Positions 24,130 through 32,958 of a DNA stretch of 64,000 nt are shown here, piece by piece; the first letter of the stretch is position 1; the number at the start of each line of letters is the position of its first letter. Below the pieces are notes generated by a model. That model was not told the DNA's origin. It did no database searches and saw nothing but the letters and a program-made list of their open reading frames with translations. The translations under genes were made by a program, and so were the position numbers. This DNA is from Actinoallomurus liliacearum (lineage in GTDB: Bacteria; Actinomycetota; Actinomycetes; Streptosporangiales; Streptosporangiaceae): assembly GCF_039542035.1 (NCBI RefSeq), contig NZ_BAABHJ010000003.1:124001-188000 (forward strand), written 5' to 3'.

Positions 24130-25764
24130 ATGGCGACCGCGTCACCCGTATCCGGGTCGGCGTCGACCGGTGACTACCGGCGGCGACTCGGAACGTTCTC
24201 GCTTCTCATGGTCGGGCTCAGCTCGATCATCGGTTCCGGCTGGCTGTTCGGCGCGTGGAAGGCGGCGAAGGTCGCCGGCCCCGCGGCCATCCTCGCGTGG
24301 GTCCTCGGCGCGGGCATCATGATCCTCATCGGGCTGTCGTACATGGAGCTCGGCTCGACCTTCCCCAAGTCCGGCGGCATGGTGCGCTACGCGCAGTACT
24401 CCCACGGCTCGATGGTCGGCTTCATGGGCGGCTGGTCGAACTGGGTGGCCATCGTCTCGGTCATCCCCATCGAGGCCGAGGCCTCGATCCAGTACATGAG
24501 CTCCTGGAAGTGGCACTGGGCCAAGGGCCTGTACGACGGCAAGGAACTCCATCCCCTGGGCCTGGCCCTCGCCGGGGTCCTCGTCGTCGTCTACTTCCTG
24601 CTGAATTACTGGACCGTCCGGCTGTACGCGATGGCGAACAACTTCATCATGATCGTCAAGTTCGCCGTCCCGGCGCTGACGATCATCGGCCTGATCGCCT
24701 CCGGCTTCCACGGCGGGAACTTCTCGCACCACGGCGGCTTCGCCCCGTACGGCTGGGCGGCGGTGCTCAGCGCGATCGCGACCTCGGGCGTGGTGTTCGC
24801 CTACAACGGCTTCCAGAGCCCGATCAACCTCGCCGGTGAGGCGCGCAACCCGGGCCGCGCGGTGCCGCTCGCGCTGATCGGCGCGCTGGTCGTCGCCGCG
24901 CTGGTGTACGTGGGGCTGCAGACGGCGTTCATCGGCGCGGTCCCCGGCCACCTGCTCGGCCACGGCTGGTCCGGCATCGACTTCAACTCGCCGTTCGCCG
25001 ACCTGGCGATCGCCTGGAACCTCAACTGGCTCGCCATCACGCTGTACGCCGACGCGTTCGTCTCCCCGTCCGGCACGGGCATGACCTACACCGCGTCCAC
25101 GGCGCGGATGATCCAGGGCATGAAGGAGAACGGCACCTTCCCGAAGATCTTCGGCCGCGTCCACCCGAAGTACGGCATCCCGCAGCCGGCGATGTGGCTG
25201 AACCTCGCCGTCTCGTTCGTCTTCCTGTTCACCTTCCGGGGCTGGGGCTCGCTGGCCGACGTCATCTCGGTCGCCACCGTGATCTCGTACGTGACCGGGC
25301 CGGTGTCGGCCACGGTCCTGCGGCGCACCTGCCCGGACCTGCCGAGGCCCGCCCCGGCGCCCGCGCTGAAGATCGTCGCCCCGGCCGGGTTCATGTTCGC
25401 CTCCCTGCTGCTGTTCTGGTCGAAGTGGCCGCTGACCGGCGAGGTGATCGGGATCATGGCGCTCGGCCTGCCGATCTACGTCTACTACGGCTGGCGGGCG
25501 CGCTTCGCCGGGTGGGCCCCGCACCTGCGGGCCGGGATCTGGCTCGTCGTCTACCTCGCGTGGATGGCGCTGCTGTCCGCGTTCGGCAGCGCGAAGTTCG
25601 GCGGCCACGGCGTCCTTCCGTACGGCGTGGACATGGCGATCGTCGCGGTCACCTCGCTGGTCTTCTACTACTGGGGCGTCCGCAGCGGCTGGGCCGGACC
25701 GTCGCGTGAGGTCGCCGGCGAGGCCTCGGTGGGCGAAGAACCCGACCTCGCCCCGGTGGGCTGA
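24130..25764 (+). CDS. APC family amino acid permease
   Basis: 544 residues with about 12 transmembrane helices. The first helix contains the unwound substrate motif SSIIGSGWLFG. YMELGSTFPKSGGMVRYAQYSHG is the conserved helix 2-3 loop of the amino acid-polyamine-organocation family, and the overall sequence is closest in feel to the aspartate/proton symporter YveA/AspP type. It ends in an acidic cytoplasmic tail. The ATG at 24130 has GGAG upstream. It is monocistronic with a strong terminator directly downstream. The specific amino acid is not certain. Confidence 0.9.
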   Translation: MATASPVSGSASTGDYRRRLGTFSLLMVGLSSIIGSGWLFGAWKAAKVAGPAAILAWVLGAGIMILIGLSYMELGSTFPKSGGMVRYAQYSHGSMVGFMGGWSNWVAIVSVIPIEAEASIQYMSSWKWHWAKGLYDGKELHPLGLALAGVLVVVYFLLNYWTVRLYAMANNFIMIVKFAVPALTIIGLIASGFHGGNFSHHGGFAPYGWAAVLSAIATSGVVFAYNGFQSPINLAGEARNPGRAVPLALIGALVVAALVYVGLQTAFIGAVPGHLLGHGWSGIDFNSPFADLAIAWNLNWLAITLYADAFVSPSGTGMTYTASTARMIQGMKENGTFPKIFGRVHPKYGIPQPAMWLNLAVSFVFLFTFRGWGSLADVISVATVISYVTGPVSATVLRRTCPDLPRPAPAPALKIVAPAGFMFASLLLFWSKWPLTGEVIGIMALGLPIYVYYGWRARFAGWAPHLRAGIWLVVYLAWMALLSAFGSAKFGGHGVLPYGVDMAIVAVTSLVFYYWGVRSGWAGPSREVAGEASVGEEPDLAPVG

Positions 25765-25784
25765 CCCCACCGGGAGCACCAGCT

Positions 25785-25821
25785 CCGGGCCCTCCCCCTT
25801 CCGGCGCCGGGGAGGGCCCGG
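25785..25821 (+). terminator. Strong stem-loop terminator after the permease gene
   Basis: CCGGGCCCTCCCC (25785-25797) and GGGGAGGGCCCGG (25809-25821) form a perfect 13-bp stem with an 11-nt loop. It starts 20 bp after the permease stop. There is no T-tract, as is common for high-GC actinomycete terminators. Confidence 0.8.
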
Positions 25822-25899
25822 TCCCATTCGCGTGATCGGCCCGGTACGTTGTGCGATGGAACGAAAGATCATCTGTGTCGCCCGATGGAAGGAGCGGTG

Positions 25900-26628
25900 G
25901 TGCGGCTACTCGTCGTCGAGGATGATGTGCGCGTCGCCGCGGCGCTGTGCTCGGTGCTTCGGAGGCACGGCTTCGAGGTCGAACCGGCGCGCACCGCGGC
26001 CGAGGCGCTCGAACGCCTCGCGAGCGAGCCGGACGTCATCCTGCTGGACCTCGGCCTGCCCGACCGCGACGGGTTCGAGCTGTGCGGCCGCATCCGCGCG
26101 GTCCTAGACGTGCCGATCATCATGGTGACCGCGCGGGCGGACGTGCGGTCCCGGATCCACGGTCTCCACCTCGGCGCCGACGACTACGTGGTGAAGCCGT
26201 ACGACGTCGGCGAGCTGATCGCGCGGATCCACGTCGTCAGCCGCCGCACCGCGCGGCACGACGGCGCCCGGCCCGCCGACCCGCCCGAGGACGACGCGCT
26301 GATCGCCGGGCGGATCGACCTCGACCGGCTGCGCCGGGTGGTCAGCGTCGACGGGGTGCCGGTGAGCCTGACCCGCAAGGAGTTCGACCTGCTGGCGGTC
26401 CTCGCCCGCCGGCCCGGCGTGGTCTGCCCGCGCGACCAGCTGATCAGCGAGGTGTGGCAGACGAACTGGCAGGGCAACCAGCGGACGCTGGAGGTCCACG
26501 TCGCCTCGCTGCGCGCCAAGCTGAAGGTGCCCGGCGCCATCCAGACCGTCCGCGGCGTGGGTTATCGCGTCACCGCGGACGTCCGCCCCCCGGCCGCGAG
26601 CCCCCGACCCGCGCCCCCGCACCCCTGA
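25900..26628 (+). CDS. Two-component response regulator (OmpR/PhoB type)
   Basis: 242 residues. The receiver domain has the acidic pocket EDD (residues 7-9), phospho-acceptor Asp50 in LLDLGLPDRDGFEL, the conserved Thr in MVTAR and Lys in VVKPYD. The C-terminal winged helix (LTRKEFDLLAVLARRPGVVCPRDQLISEVW ... VHVASLRAKL) is of the OmpR class. The GTG at 25900 has AAGGAG upstream; an ATG five codons earlier has none. The histidine kinase follows 7 bp later. The pair faces a TAXI-type lipoprotein gene that could be its sensor input or target. Confidence 0.93.
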   Translation: MRLLVVEDDVRVAAALCSVLRRHGFEVEPARTAAEALERLASEPDVILLDLGLPDRDGFELCGRIRAVLDVPIIMVTARADVRSRIHGLHLGADDYVVKPYDVGELIARIHVVSRRTARHDGARPADPPEDDALIAGRIDLDRLRRVVSVDGVPVSLTRKEFDLLAVLARRPGVVCPRDQLISEVWQTNWQGNQRTLEVHVASLRAKLKVPGAIQTVRGVGYRVTADVRPPAASPRPAPPHP

Positions 26629-26635
26629 CCCGACC

Positions 26636-28006
26636 GTGCGCGCCCGCCTGATCCTCGTCCTCAACACCCTGGTCATCTGCAGCCTGCTCGCGCTCGGCGT
26701 CCCGCTGGCCACGAGCATCGTCCGGCAGCACCAGGACGCCCTGTTCCAGGACCGGCTCGACGACACGACGCGGTTCGCGTCCATCGCGGCCGGGGCGCCG
26801 CTCGGCGCGTCCTCGGACATCGGCGCCGAGCTCACCCGCTACCACGACGTCTACGGGGTGGCCGCGGCGGTCGTCGACCGCCAGCACTCGACGCTGGTCA
26901 CCACGGCCGGCTATCCCGGCACCGACGCGGCCGCCGTCCGCGCCGGGCTGCGCCAGGCGTTCGCCGGCCGGCACAGCGCCAACGGCGACACCATCTGGCC
27001 GTGGGAGCACGGCCCGCTCGTCGTGACGGCGCCGGTCACGCGGAACGGCGACGTCGTCGGCGCCGTGGTCACGGTCTCGCCGACGGGCCGGATGCGGGCC
27101 GCCGTCACCGGGGACTGGTCGGTGCTCGCCGCCGTGGAGGCCGTCGCGGTGCTGCTCTTCCTCGCGCTCGCCCACCTGCTGGCCACCTGGATCCTGCGTC
27201 CGGTCCGCGCGCTCGACACGGTGACCCACACGATCGCGACGGGACGCCTCGACGCGCGCGTGGCGGGCGCCAGCGGCCCGCCGGAGCTGCGCCGCCTCAC
27301 GACGTCGTTCAACGAGATGGTGCAGAAGGTGGAGGCCACGATGGAACGCCAGCGCGCCTTCGTGGCCGACGCGTCGCACCAGCTGCGCAACCCGCTGTCG
27401 GCCGTCATGCTGCGGCTGGAGGGCCTGGCGCTGTCCCTGCCGCCCGGGTCGGAGGAGGAGATCAAGGACCTCCGGCACGAGGCCGAGCGTCTCACGCGGG
27501 TCCTGGACGACCTGCTGGAGCTCGCCCTCGCCGAGGAGGGCGGCGCCACGGTGGAGACCATCGATCTGGCCGTCCTGGTCGACGAACGCGTCACCGCCTG
27601 GCAGGTCGTCGCGGACGCGCGGGCCATCGAGGTGCGCCGGAAGTGGGCGGGGCCGGTGCTCGGCGCCGCGGACCCCACCGGTCTCGGCAGCGCCTTCGAC
27701 GCGGTGATCGACAACGCGCTGAAGTTCTCCCCCGAGGGGTCGGCCGTCACCGTCGAGCTCGCCGAGGTCGGGGACGACGTCGAGATCCGCGTCACCGATG
27801 AGGGCTCCGGCCTGCCGCCCGAGGAGCTCGCCCGCATCGGCGACCGGTTCTGGCGCAGCCCGGGTCACCAGAACGTCGACGGCTCCGGGCTCGGCCTGTC
27901 GGTCGCCCGTACGCTCCTCGAGGCGAGCGGCGGCCGGCTGGAGATCGCCGCCGCGGACGGCGCCGGCCTGCGCGTGACGATGGCGGTGTCCGCCGTCGGC
28001 GCCTGA
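26636..28006 (+). CDS. Two-component sensor histidine kinase
   Basis: 456 residues. A transmembrane helix lies at about 5-27, followed by an extracytoplasmic domain of about 120 residues, a second helix near 165-185, HAMP (ILRPVRALDTVTHTIATGRLDARV), HisKA with the H-box ADASHQLRNPLSAV, the N-box DNALKFSPEG and G boxes DEGSGLPPEE and GSGLGLSVART. It phosphorylates the adjacent response regulator. The GTG at 26636 is close to the regulator stop. The HQLRNPLSAV H-box and short sensor match the kinases often encoded next to TAXI proteins. The signal is unknown. Confidence 0.93.
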   Translation: MRARLILVLNTLVICSLLALGVPLATSIVRQHQDALFQDRLDDTTRFASIAAGAPLGASSDIGAELTRYHDVYGVAAAVVDRQHSTLVTTAGYPGTDAAAVRAGLRQAFAGRHSANGDTIWPWEHGPLVVTAPVTRNGDVVGAVVTVSPTGRMRAAVTGDWSVLAAVEAVAVLLFLALAHLLATWILRPVRALDTVTHTIATGRLDARVAGASGPPELRRLTTSFNEMVQKVEATMERQRAFVADASHQLRNPLSAVMLRLEGLALSLPPGSEEEIKDLRHEAERLTRVLDDLLELALAEEGGATVETIDLAVLVDERVTAWQVVADARAIEVRRKWAGPVLGAADPTGLGSAFDAVIDNALKFSPEGSAVTVELAEVGDDVEIRVTDEGSGLPPEELARIGDRFWRSPGHQNVDGSGLGLSVARTLLEASGGRLEIAAADGAGLRVTMAVSAVGA

Positions 28007-28041
28007 CCGGCCGGTACCCCCCTCGATCGCGGTGCCCGCCG

Positions 28042-29031
28042 TCAGCGTTTGACCGACCGGTAGTACCGCAGGGCCCCCGGGTGCAGCGGCACCGGATCGG
28101 TCTGGACGGCGCTGCCCACGTCCAGCAGCTCCGCCGAGGGCACGGCCGCCGCGAGGGCGTCCCGGTTCCGGAACAGGATCTCGGTGACGCGGTAGGCGAG
28201 CCCGTCGTCCAATGAGGCGGGGCCGACCAGGAAGTTGGCGAGGGCGATCGTCTGGGTCTCGTCGACGTTCACGTACGTGCCGCTCGGGATCGTCGCCGTG
28301 CGGTAGTACGGCCCGTAGTGCCGGCGGACCTCCGGCGCCAGGCCGCCCAACGGGATCAGGCGGAGCGGCACCCGCCCGGCCAGCTCGGCGATCCCGGCGG
28401 TCGGCAGGCCACCGGACCAGAAGAACGCGTCGACCAGGCCCGACCGCAGTGCGGCGGCCGAGTAGTCCAGGCCGATCCGCATCGGGGTGACGAGCTCCGT
28501 CAGACCGGCGGCGGCCAGCACCCTCCGGGCCACGAGCTCCACGCCCGACCCTTTCGCGCCGACCCCGACGTGGTGACCGCGCAGGTCGTCGATCGTGCGG
28601 AAATTCGACGACTCCAGGACCACCAGGTGGAGGTAGTCGTCGTACAGGCGGGCCAGCGCCCGGATCGGCTCGCCGGGCGCGGTCACGGCCGTGCCGGCGG
28701 CGTCGGCCGCCGTGAACGCCAGCCGGTCGCCGCCCCATCGCAGCCACCGAAGGTTGTCCAAGGACCCGCTCGTGACGTCCGGCGAGGCGCGCACGCCCGG
28801 GAGACGGTCGCCGATGAGCCGGGCGAGCCGGCGTCCGTACTGGTAGTAGACCCCGTCCGCGAGCCCGGTCGCGATCGGCAGGGTCCCCTTCCGGTAGTCG
28901 TTCGCGGAGGCGGTCAGGGCGCAGCCGCCGACCGCCGTGGCGGCCAGTCCCAGGCCCGCCAGCAGGGCGGTCCTCCGGTCCGGCATGCTCGCCCGGCTCG
29001 GGTAGCCGAACGGTCGCGCACGGTAGGGCAT
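28042..29031 (-). CDS. TAXI-family solute-binding lipoprotein
   Basis: 329 residues. The lipoprotein signal has lipobox VGGC near residue 37. The remainder is a TAXI-type periplasmic binding fold: LPIATGLADGVYYQYGRRLARLIG, GSLDNLRWLRWGGDRLAFTAADAA, GHHVGVGAKGSGVELVARRVLAAAGL, and VDAFFWSGGLPTAGIAELA. An ATG 15 codons later (28986) gives a more usual signal-peptide length. The TRAP permease subunits are not nearby, so it may deliver ligand to the convergently transcribed kinase rather than to a transporter. In the genome it ends 35 bp from the kinase stop. Confidence 0.87.
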   Translation of the reverse strand: MPYRARPFGYPSRASMPDRRTALLAGLGLAATAVGGCALTASANDYRKGTLPIATGLADGVYYQYGRRLARLIGDRLPGVRASPDVTSGSLDNLRWLRWGGDRLAFTAADAAGTAVTAPGEPIRALARLYDDYLHLVVLESSNFRTIDDLRGHHVGVGAKGSGVELVARRVLAAAGLTELVTPMRIGLDYSAAALRSGLVDAFFWSGGLPTAGIAELAGRVPLRLIPLGGLAPEVRRHYGPYYRTATIPSGTYVNVDETQTIALANFLVGPASLDDGLAYRVTEILFRNRDALAAAVPSAELLDVGSAVQTDPVPLHPGALRYYRSVKR

Positions 29032-29157
29032 GCGTCATGATCTCACTCACAGGTTCGACGTGGTAACGGTTGCCGCATCACGAATCGGACGATACGGCGG
29101 GGGAATGGTGGGGCCGGGCACTCGCGTGCGGCAGGTGAGCCTGGCAAGCTTGATCGC

Positions 29158-31887
29158 GTGGGTATGCCAGGGAACACGGATCGTGAGGAGTTCCGTGTCA
29201 AGGCGGGCTGGCAGCGCGTCGCGCCCGGCGCCTGGGGCGGGCATCGTACGATCGGCGCCGCCGTGCGGGCCGCGGCCGACGGCGCGGTGGTCTCCGTCCA
29301 GCCCGGCGTCTACAACGAGGCGCTGATCGTCGACCGGAACGTCACGATCGTCGCCGCCAAGGGAGCGGGCACGGTGCGCGTCGTCTCGCCGCACGGGCCC
29401 GCGCTGAGCCTGCACGGCTGCTCGGCGACCGTGCGCGACCTGACGCTGGAGGCGGCCGGGTCGGCGGACGTGGCCGTGCTCGGCCGCGACGGCGCGCCGG
29501 TCCTCGAACGCTGTGAGATCAGCGGTGGCGGCATCACCTTCACCGACGCCACCTTCACCCTGCGCGGCTGCGGCGTGCGCGACGCCGGTCAGGCGGGCGT
29601 GCGGGTGACGGGCACCAGCAAGGGGATCATCGCGGACTGCACCGTACGGTCCGTGGCCGGCGCGGGCGTGCGGCTCGACGGCTCCGTCCAGGTCGAGTGC
29701 GTCCGCACCGTCGTCGACCGGGCGCGCGGTCCCGGCCTGCAGCTCAGCGGTGCCGCCCACGGGATCTTCACCGACTGCCAGATCGGCGGGTCGGGGGACG
29801 CGGCGCTGGTCATCAGCGCGGCGGCGTACGCCTCCCTTCGCGGGTGCGAGCTGCACGACTCCGGGGCGCAGGGCGTGCGCCTGGAGGACTCCGCAGGGGC
29901 GGCGGAGCAGGCGCCGGCCGCGGCGCACCGGGGGGACGAGGCCGAGGGCGCCTCCGCCGGGCTGGAGGACCGCCGGGTCCGGCTCGAGGGTTGCGAGATC
30001 GTGCGTACCAAGGCGGAGGGCGTGCTCGTCCGCGGTGAGGCCGCCGCCCGGCTGAAGGACTGCCAGGTCCGCGAGACGGACGCCGTGGCGATCGTCGCGA
30101 CCGGGACGTGCCGGCTGGACCTGGAGGACGTGCGCGCGGTCGACGTCTCCGGAACGGCGCTGGTCGTCACCGGCGCGGCCGCCGTGCGCGCCCGCCGTTC
30201 GGTGTTCGCCCGGTCGGGGGCCAACGGGGTGCACTGCAAGGGCGACGCGGTCGTCTCGCTGCGGGAGTGCGAGATCGCCAGGACGGCGTTCACCGCCGTC
30301 CACCTGGGCGGCGGCGCGCGGGCCACGCTTCAGGACTGCCACGTCCGCGAGACGCCCGAGCACGGCGTACGGGTCGACGAGCGCGCCGACCTGTTCGCCG
30401 AGCGGACCCGGATCGAACGCGCCCGGCTGGCCGGGGTGTCGATCGAGGGGGCCGATGCCGTGCTGCGCGAGTGCCGGATCAGCGACGTCGAGATGGGCGC
30501 CCAGATCACCACCCGGCACCGGCCTCTCCTGGACGACTGCGACGTCTCCGACGTGGCGCGCACCGGGATCGAGGTCGGGCCCGACACGGGCGTGCTGATC
30601 CGCGGCGGCAAGGTCTCGAGGACCGGTTCGGCCGGGATCTTCCTCGACGAGGGCAGCGACGCGTGGATCGAGGACGCCGAGATCTGCGACACCGAGGGCA
30701 GCGCGCTGGTGATCTGGACGGGCGCGCGCCCGCGGGTCCGGTCGGTGACGATCGCCCGGTGCGGGAAGAACGGCGTGTACCTCAACGAGGGCGCCGCCGG
30801 GGTGCTCGAGGACTGCGACATCTCCGAGACGGGCTTTCCCTCGCTGTACGTCGGCCCGCACGCCACGCCGACCGTGCGCCGCTGCCTGGTGCACGACACC
30901 AAGGAGGACCTCACCGTCGCGGACGGCGCCGAGCCGGTCTTCCAGGACTGCCGGACCGGCAACGTCGCGACCAGCGCCATTCCGGCCGCCGAGCGCAGCC
31001 GGCCCGCCGTGCTGCGGCCCGGGGCGTCGCCCGCCGGCGCCGCCCGTGGCGCCCTCGCCGAGGGCGACGGCAAGGAGGACCTGGCCGACCTGCTCGCCGA
31101 GCTCGACCGGCTGGTCGGCCTGAGCCGCGTCAAGCAGGAGGTCGCCTCGCTGGCCAAGCTGATGCAGATGGTCAAGCGCCGGGAGGAGGTGGGGCTCTCG
31201 CCGCCGCCGCTGTCGCGGCACCTGGTCTTCGCCGGCAACCCCGGTACCGGCAAGACCACGGTCGCCCGGCTCTACGGGCGGATCCTCGCCGCGCTCGGGC
31301 TGCTGTCCAGCGGTCACCTGGTCGAGACCGACCGCGGCGACCTGGTCGGCGAGTACGTCGGCCACACCGCGCCGAAGACGCAGGCGGTCTTCAAGCGGGC
31401 GCTGGGCGGCGTGCTGTTCGTCGACGAGGCGTACGCCCTGGTGCCGTACGGGCAGAGCAACGACTTCGGGCAGGAGGCCATCGCCACGCTGGTCAAGCTG
31501 ATGGAGGATCACCGCGACGAGGTCGTGGTGATCGCCGCCGGCTATCCCGGCGACATGGAGCGGTTCATCGACTCGAACCCGGGACTGGCGTCGCGGTTCA
31601 CCCGCACGCTGACCTTCGAGGACTACTCCTCCGACGAGCTCGTCCGGATCGTGCAGCACCAGGCCCGGCAGCACGACTACCACCTGCCGGACGAGACCCT
31701 CGCCCGGCTGCTGGAGTTCTTCGAGCGCTACCCGCGTGGGGCGCGGTTCGGCAACGGCCGCGCGGCCCGGCAGGTGTTCCAGCGGATCACCGAGCACCAC
31801 GCGCAGCGGGTCGCCGAGTTGCGCACGCCGATGAAGGAGGACCTGACGATCGTACGGCCGGAGGATCTTCCGGATGCTCCGCTTTGA
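29158..31887 (+). CDS. Right-handed beta-helix/CbxX-type AAA+ ATPase fusion
   Basis: 909 residues. Residues about 20-620 form many short repeats of the parallel beta-helix type (for example GVRVTGTSKGIIADCTVRS, GVLVRGEAAARLKDCQVRET, GVYLNEGAAGVLEDCDISE) with a stack of D-C and N positions. After a linker rich in Ala/Gly/Asp, a CbbX/EccA-type AAA+ domain follows from about 640: GLSRVKQEVASLAKL, Walker A GNPGTGKTTVARLYG, Walker B GGVLFVDEAYAL, sensor and arginine-finger region SRFTRTLTFEDYSSDELVRI. No signal peptide, so it is cytosolic. The GTG at 29158 and the ATG two codons on are both possible. Type VII secretion EccA has a similar ATPase, but no ESX genes are here. Confidence 0.9.
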   Translation: MGMPGNTDREEFRVKAGWQRVAPGAWGGHRTIGAAVRAAADGAVVSVQPGVYNEALIVDRNVTIVAAKGAGTVRVVSPHGPALSLHGCSATVRDLTLEAAGSADVAVLGRDGAPVLERCEISGGGITFTDATFTLRGCGVRDAGQAGVRVTGTSKGIIADCTVRSVAGAGVRLDGSVQVECVRTVVDRARGPGLQLSGAAHGIFTDCQIGGSGDAALVISAAAYASLRGCELHDSGAQGVRLEDSAGAAEQAPAAAHRGDEAEGASAGLEDRRVRLEGCEIVRTKAEGVLVRGEAAARLKDCQVRETDAVAIVATGTCRLDLEDVRAVDVSGTALVVTGAAAVRARRSVFARSGANGVHCKGDAVVSLRECEIARTAFTAVHLGGGARATLQDCHVRETPEHGVRVDERADLFAERTRIERARLAGVSIEGADAVLRECRISDVEMGAQITTRHRPLLDDCDVSDVARTGIEVGPDTGVLIRGGKVSRTGSAGIFLDEGSDAWIEDAEICDTEGSALVIWTGARPRVRSVTIARCGKNGVYLNEGAAGVLEDCDISETGFPSLYVGPHATPTVRRCLVHDTKEDLTVADGAEPVFQDCRTGNVATSAIPAAERSRPAVLRPGASPAGAARGALAEGDGKEDLADLLAELDRLVGLSRVKQEVASLAKLMQMVKRREEVGLSPPPLSRHLVFAGNPGTGKTTVARLYGRILAALGLLSSGHLVETDRGDLVGEYVGHTAPKTQAVFKRALGGVLFVDEAYALVPYGQSNDFGQEAIATLVKLMEDHRDEVVVIAAGYPGDMERFIDSNPGLASRFTRTLTFEDYSSDELVRIVQHQARQHDYHLPDETLARLLEFFERYPRGARFGNGRAARQVFQRITEHHAQRVAELRTPMKEDLTIVRPEDLPDAPL

Positions 31888-31964
31888 ACCGTTGTCGCGT
31901 AGTTCAGCGGTAGGCGTCGGTTTCTGGGATCATTCGACCCGTGGTGGTCGGTGAGGGGGCGAAG

Positions 31965-32780
31965 GTGCAGTCTGGTGCGAGGTCATCCGGCTTCGACCCG
32001 ACCATGCCCAACGAGGCCCGGATAATGGACTACATGCTCGGCGGCAAGGACAATTTCGCCGCCGACCGGGCGGCCGCCGAACGTGCCCTCACCCTGGCGC
32101 CCGAACTGCCGATGATGGCACGGGAGTCCCGGGGCTTCCTGAACCGCGCGGTGCGCTTCATGGCGGCCGCCGGGATCCGGCAGTTCGTCGACGTCGGCTG
32201 CGGGCTGCCGACCCAGGGAAGCGTGCACGAGGCCGCGCGCGCCACGGCTCCCGACGCGCGCGTCGTGTACGTCGACCACGACCCGCTCGTCGTCAACCAC
32301 GCTCAGGCGCTGCTCCCCGACTCCTCCCGGACCGCCGTCATCCGCGCCGACATGCGCGACCCCGACGAACTGCTCGCCCATCCGCGGTTGACGGAGCTGG
32401 TCGACCTGACGCAGCCGGTCGGGATCCTGCTCGTCGGCGTGCTCACCGTCATTCCGGAGGACGACGTCGCGCTGCGCGTCGTCCAGGGGTTCCGCCGGGC
32501 GATCGCCTCCGGCAGTCACGTGGCCATCACCCACCCCATCTCCGACACCCGGCCCGAGGTCACCGAGAAGCTCGCCGAGCTCTACCAGGACGAACTGATC
32601 GTCCGCGGCAGCCGGCGGCGCAACGTCCGCACCCTGGCGGACGTCGAGCCCTACTTCGAGGGACTTCAGATCGCCGAGCCCGGTATCGTCAAGGTCCCGG
32701 CCTGGCGTCCGGACTCCGGCGTACCCGCCGTCGACCCTGAGAGCTTCTGGGCGATCGCGGGCGTGGGGCGCAAGCCCTGA
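31965..32780 (+). CDS. SAM-dependent methyltransferase, Methyltransf_19 (DUF574) family
   Basis: 271 residues from the GTG at 31965, chosen for the AGGGGG ribosome-binding site five bases upstream; a GTG at 31941 would add eight residues. It carries the same family signatures as the paralogue at 19046: MPNEARIMDYMLGGKDNFAADR, ESRGFLNRAVRFMAAAGIRQFVDVGCGLPT, ARVVYVDHDPLVVNHAQALL and PVGILLVGVLTVIPEDD. Substrate unknown. It follows the beta-helix/AAA+ gene on the same strand, 77 bp away, perhaps co-transcribed. Confidence 0.9.
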   Translation: MQSGARSSGFDPTMPNEARIMDYMLGGKDNFAADRAAAERALTLAPELPMMARESRGFLNRAVRFMAAAGIRQFVDVGCGLPTQGSVHEAARATAPDARVVYVDHDPLVVNHAQALLPDSSRTAVIRADMRDPDELLAHPRLTELVDLTQPVGILLVGVLTVIPEDDVALRVVQGFRRAIASGSHVAITHPISDTRPEVTEKLAELYQDELIVRGSRRRNVRTLADVEPYFEGLQIAEPGIVKVPAWRPDSGVPAVDPESFWAIAGVGRKP

Positions 32781-32958
32781 TCGGCGCGTCGTCCCGGCAC
32801 CCACCCACCTTGAGCGTTCCGGCCCCCTCCGGCCGTGCCCTCCCGCGCGCCCGTCCCAGCGGTCCCGCCCATGGGGAACGCTCCAACTTGGGGTGCGGTC
32901 GCACGGCGCCGATCGGGACGGTGTAGGCGTAGAGGTGAGCTTTGGGAAGGACCAGTCG

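Noticed and set aside
31893..31935. tRNA-like string: GCGTAGTTCAGCGGTAGG just after the beta-helix/AAA+ gene resembles the 5' half of a tRNA-Gly.
   Set aside because: Only the A-box-like part matches. The D-stem does not close, there is no anticodon stem, and no normal GGTTCGANTCC T-arm follows. At most a short relic or chance.
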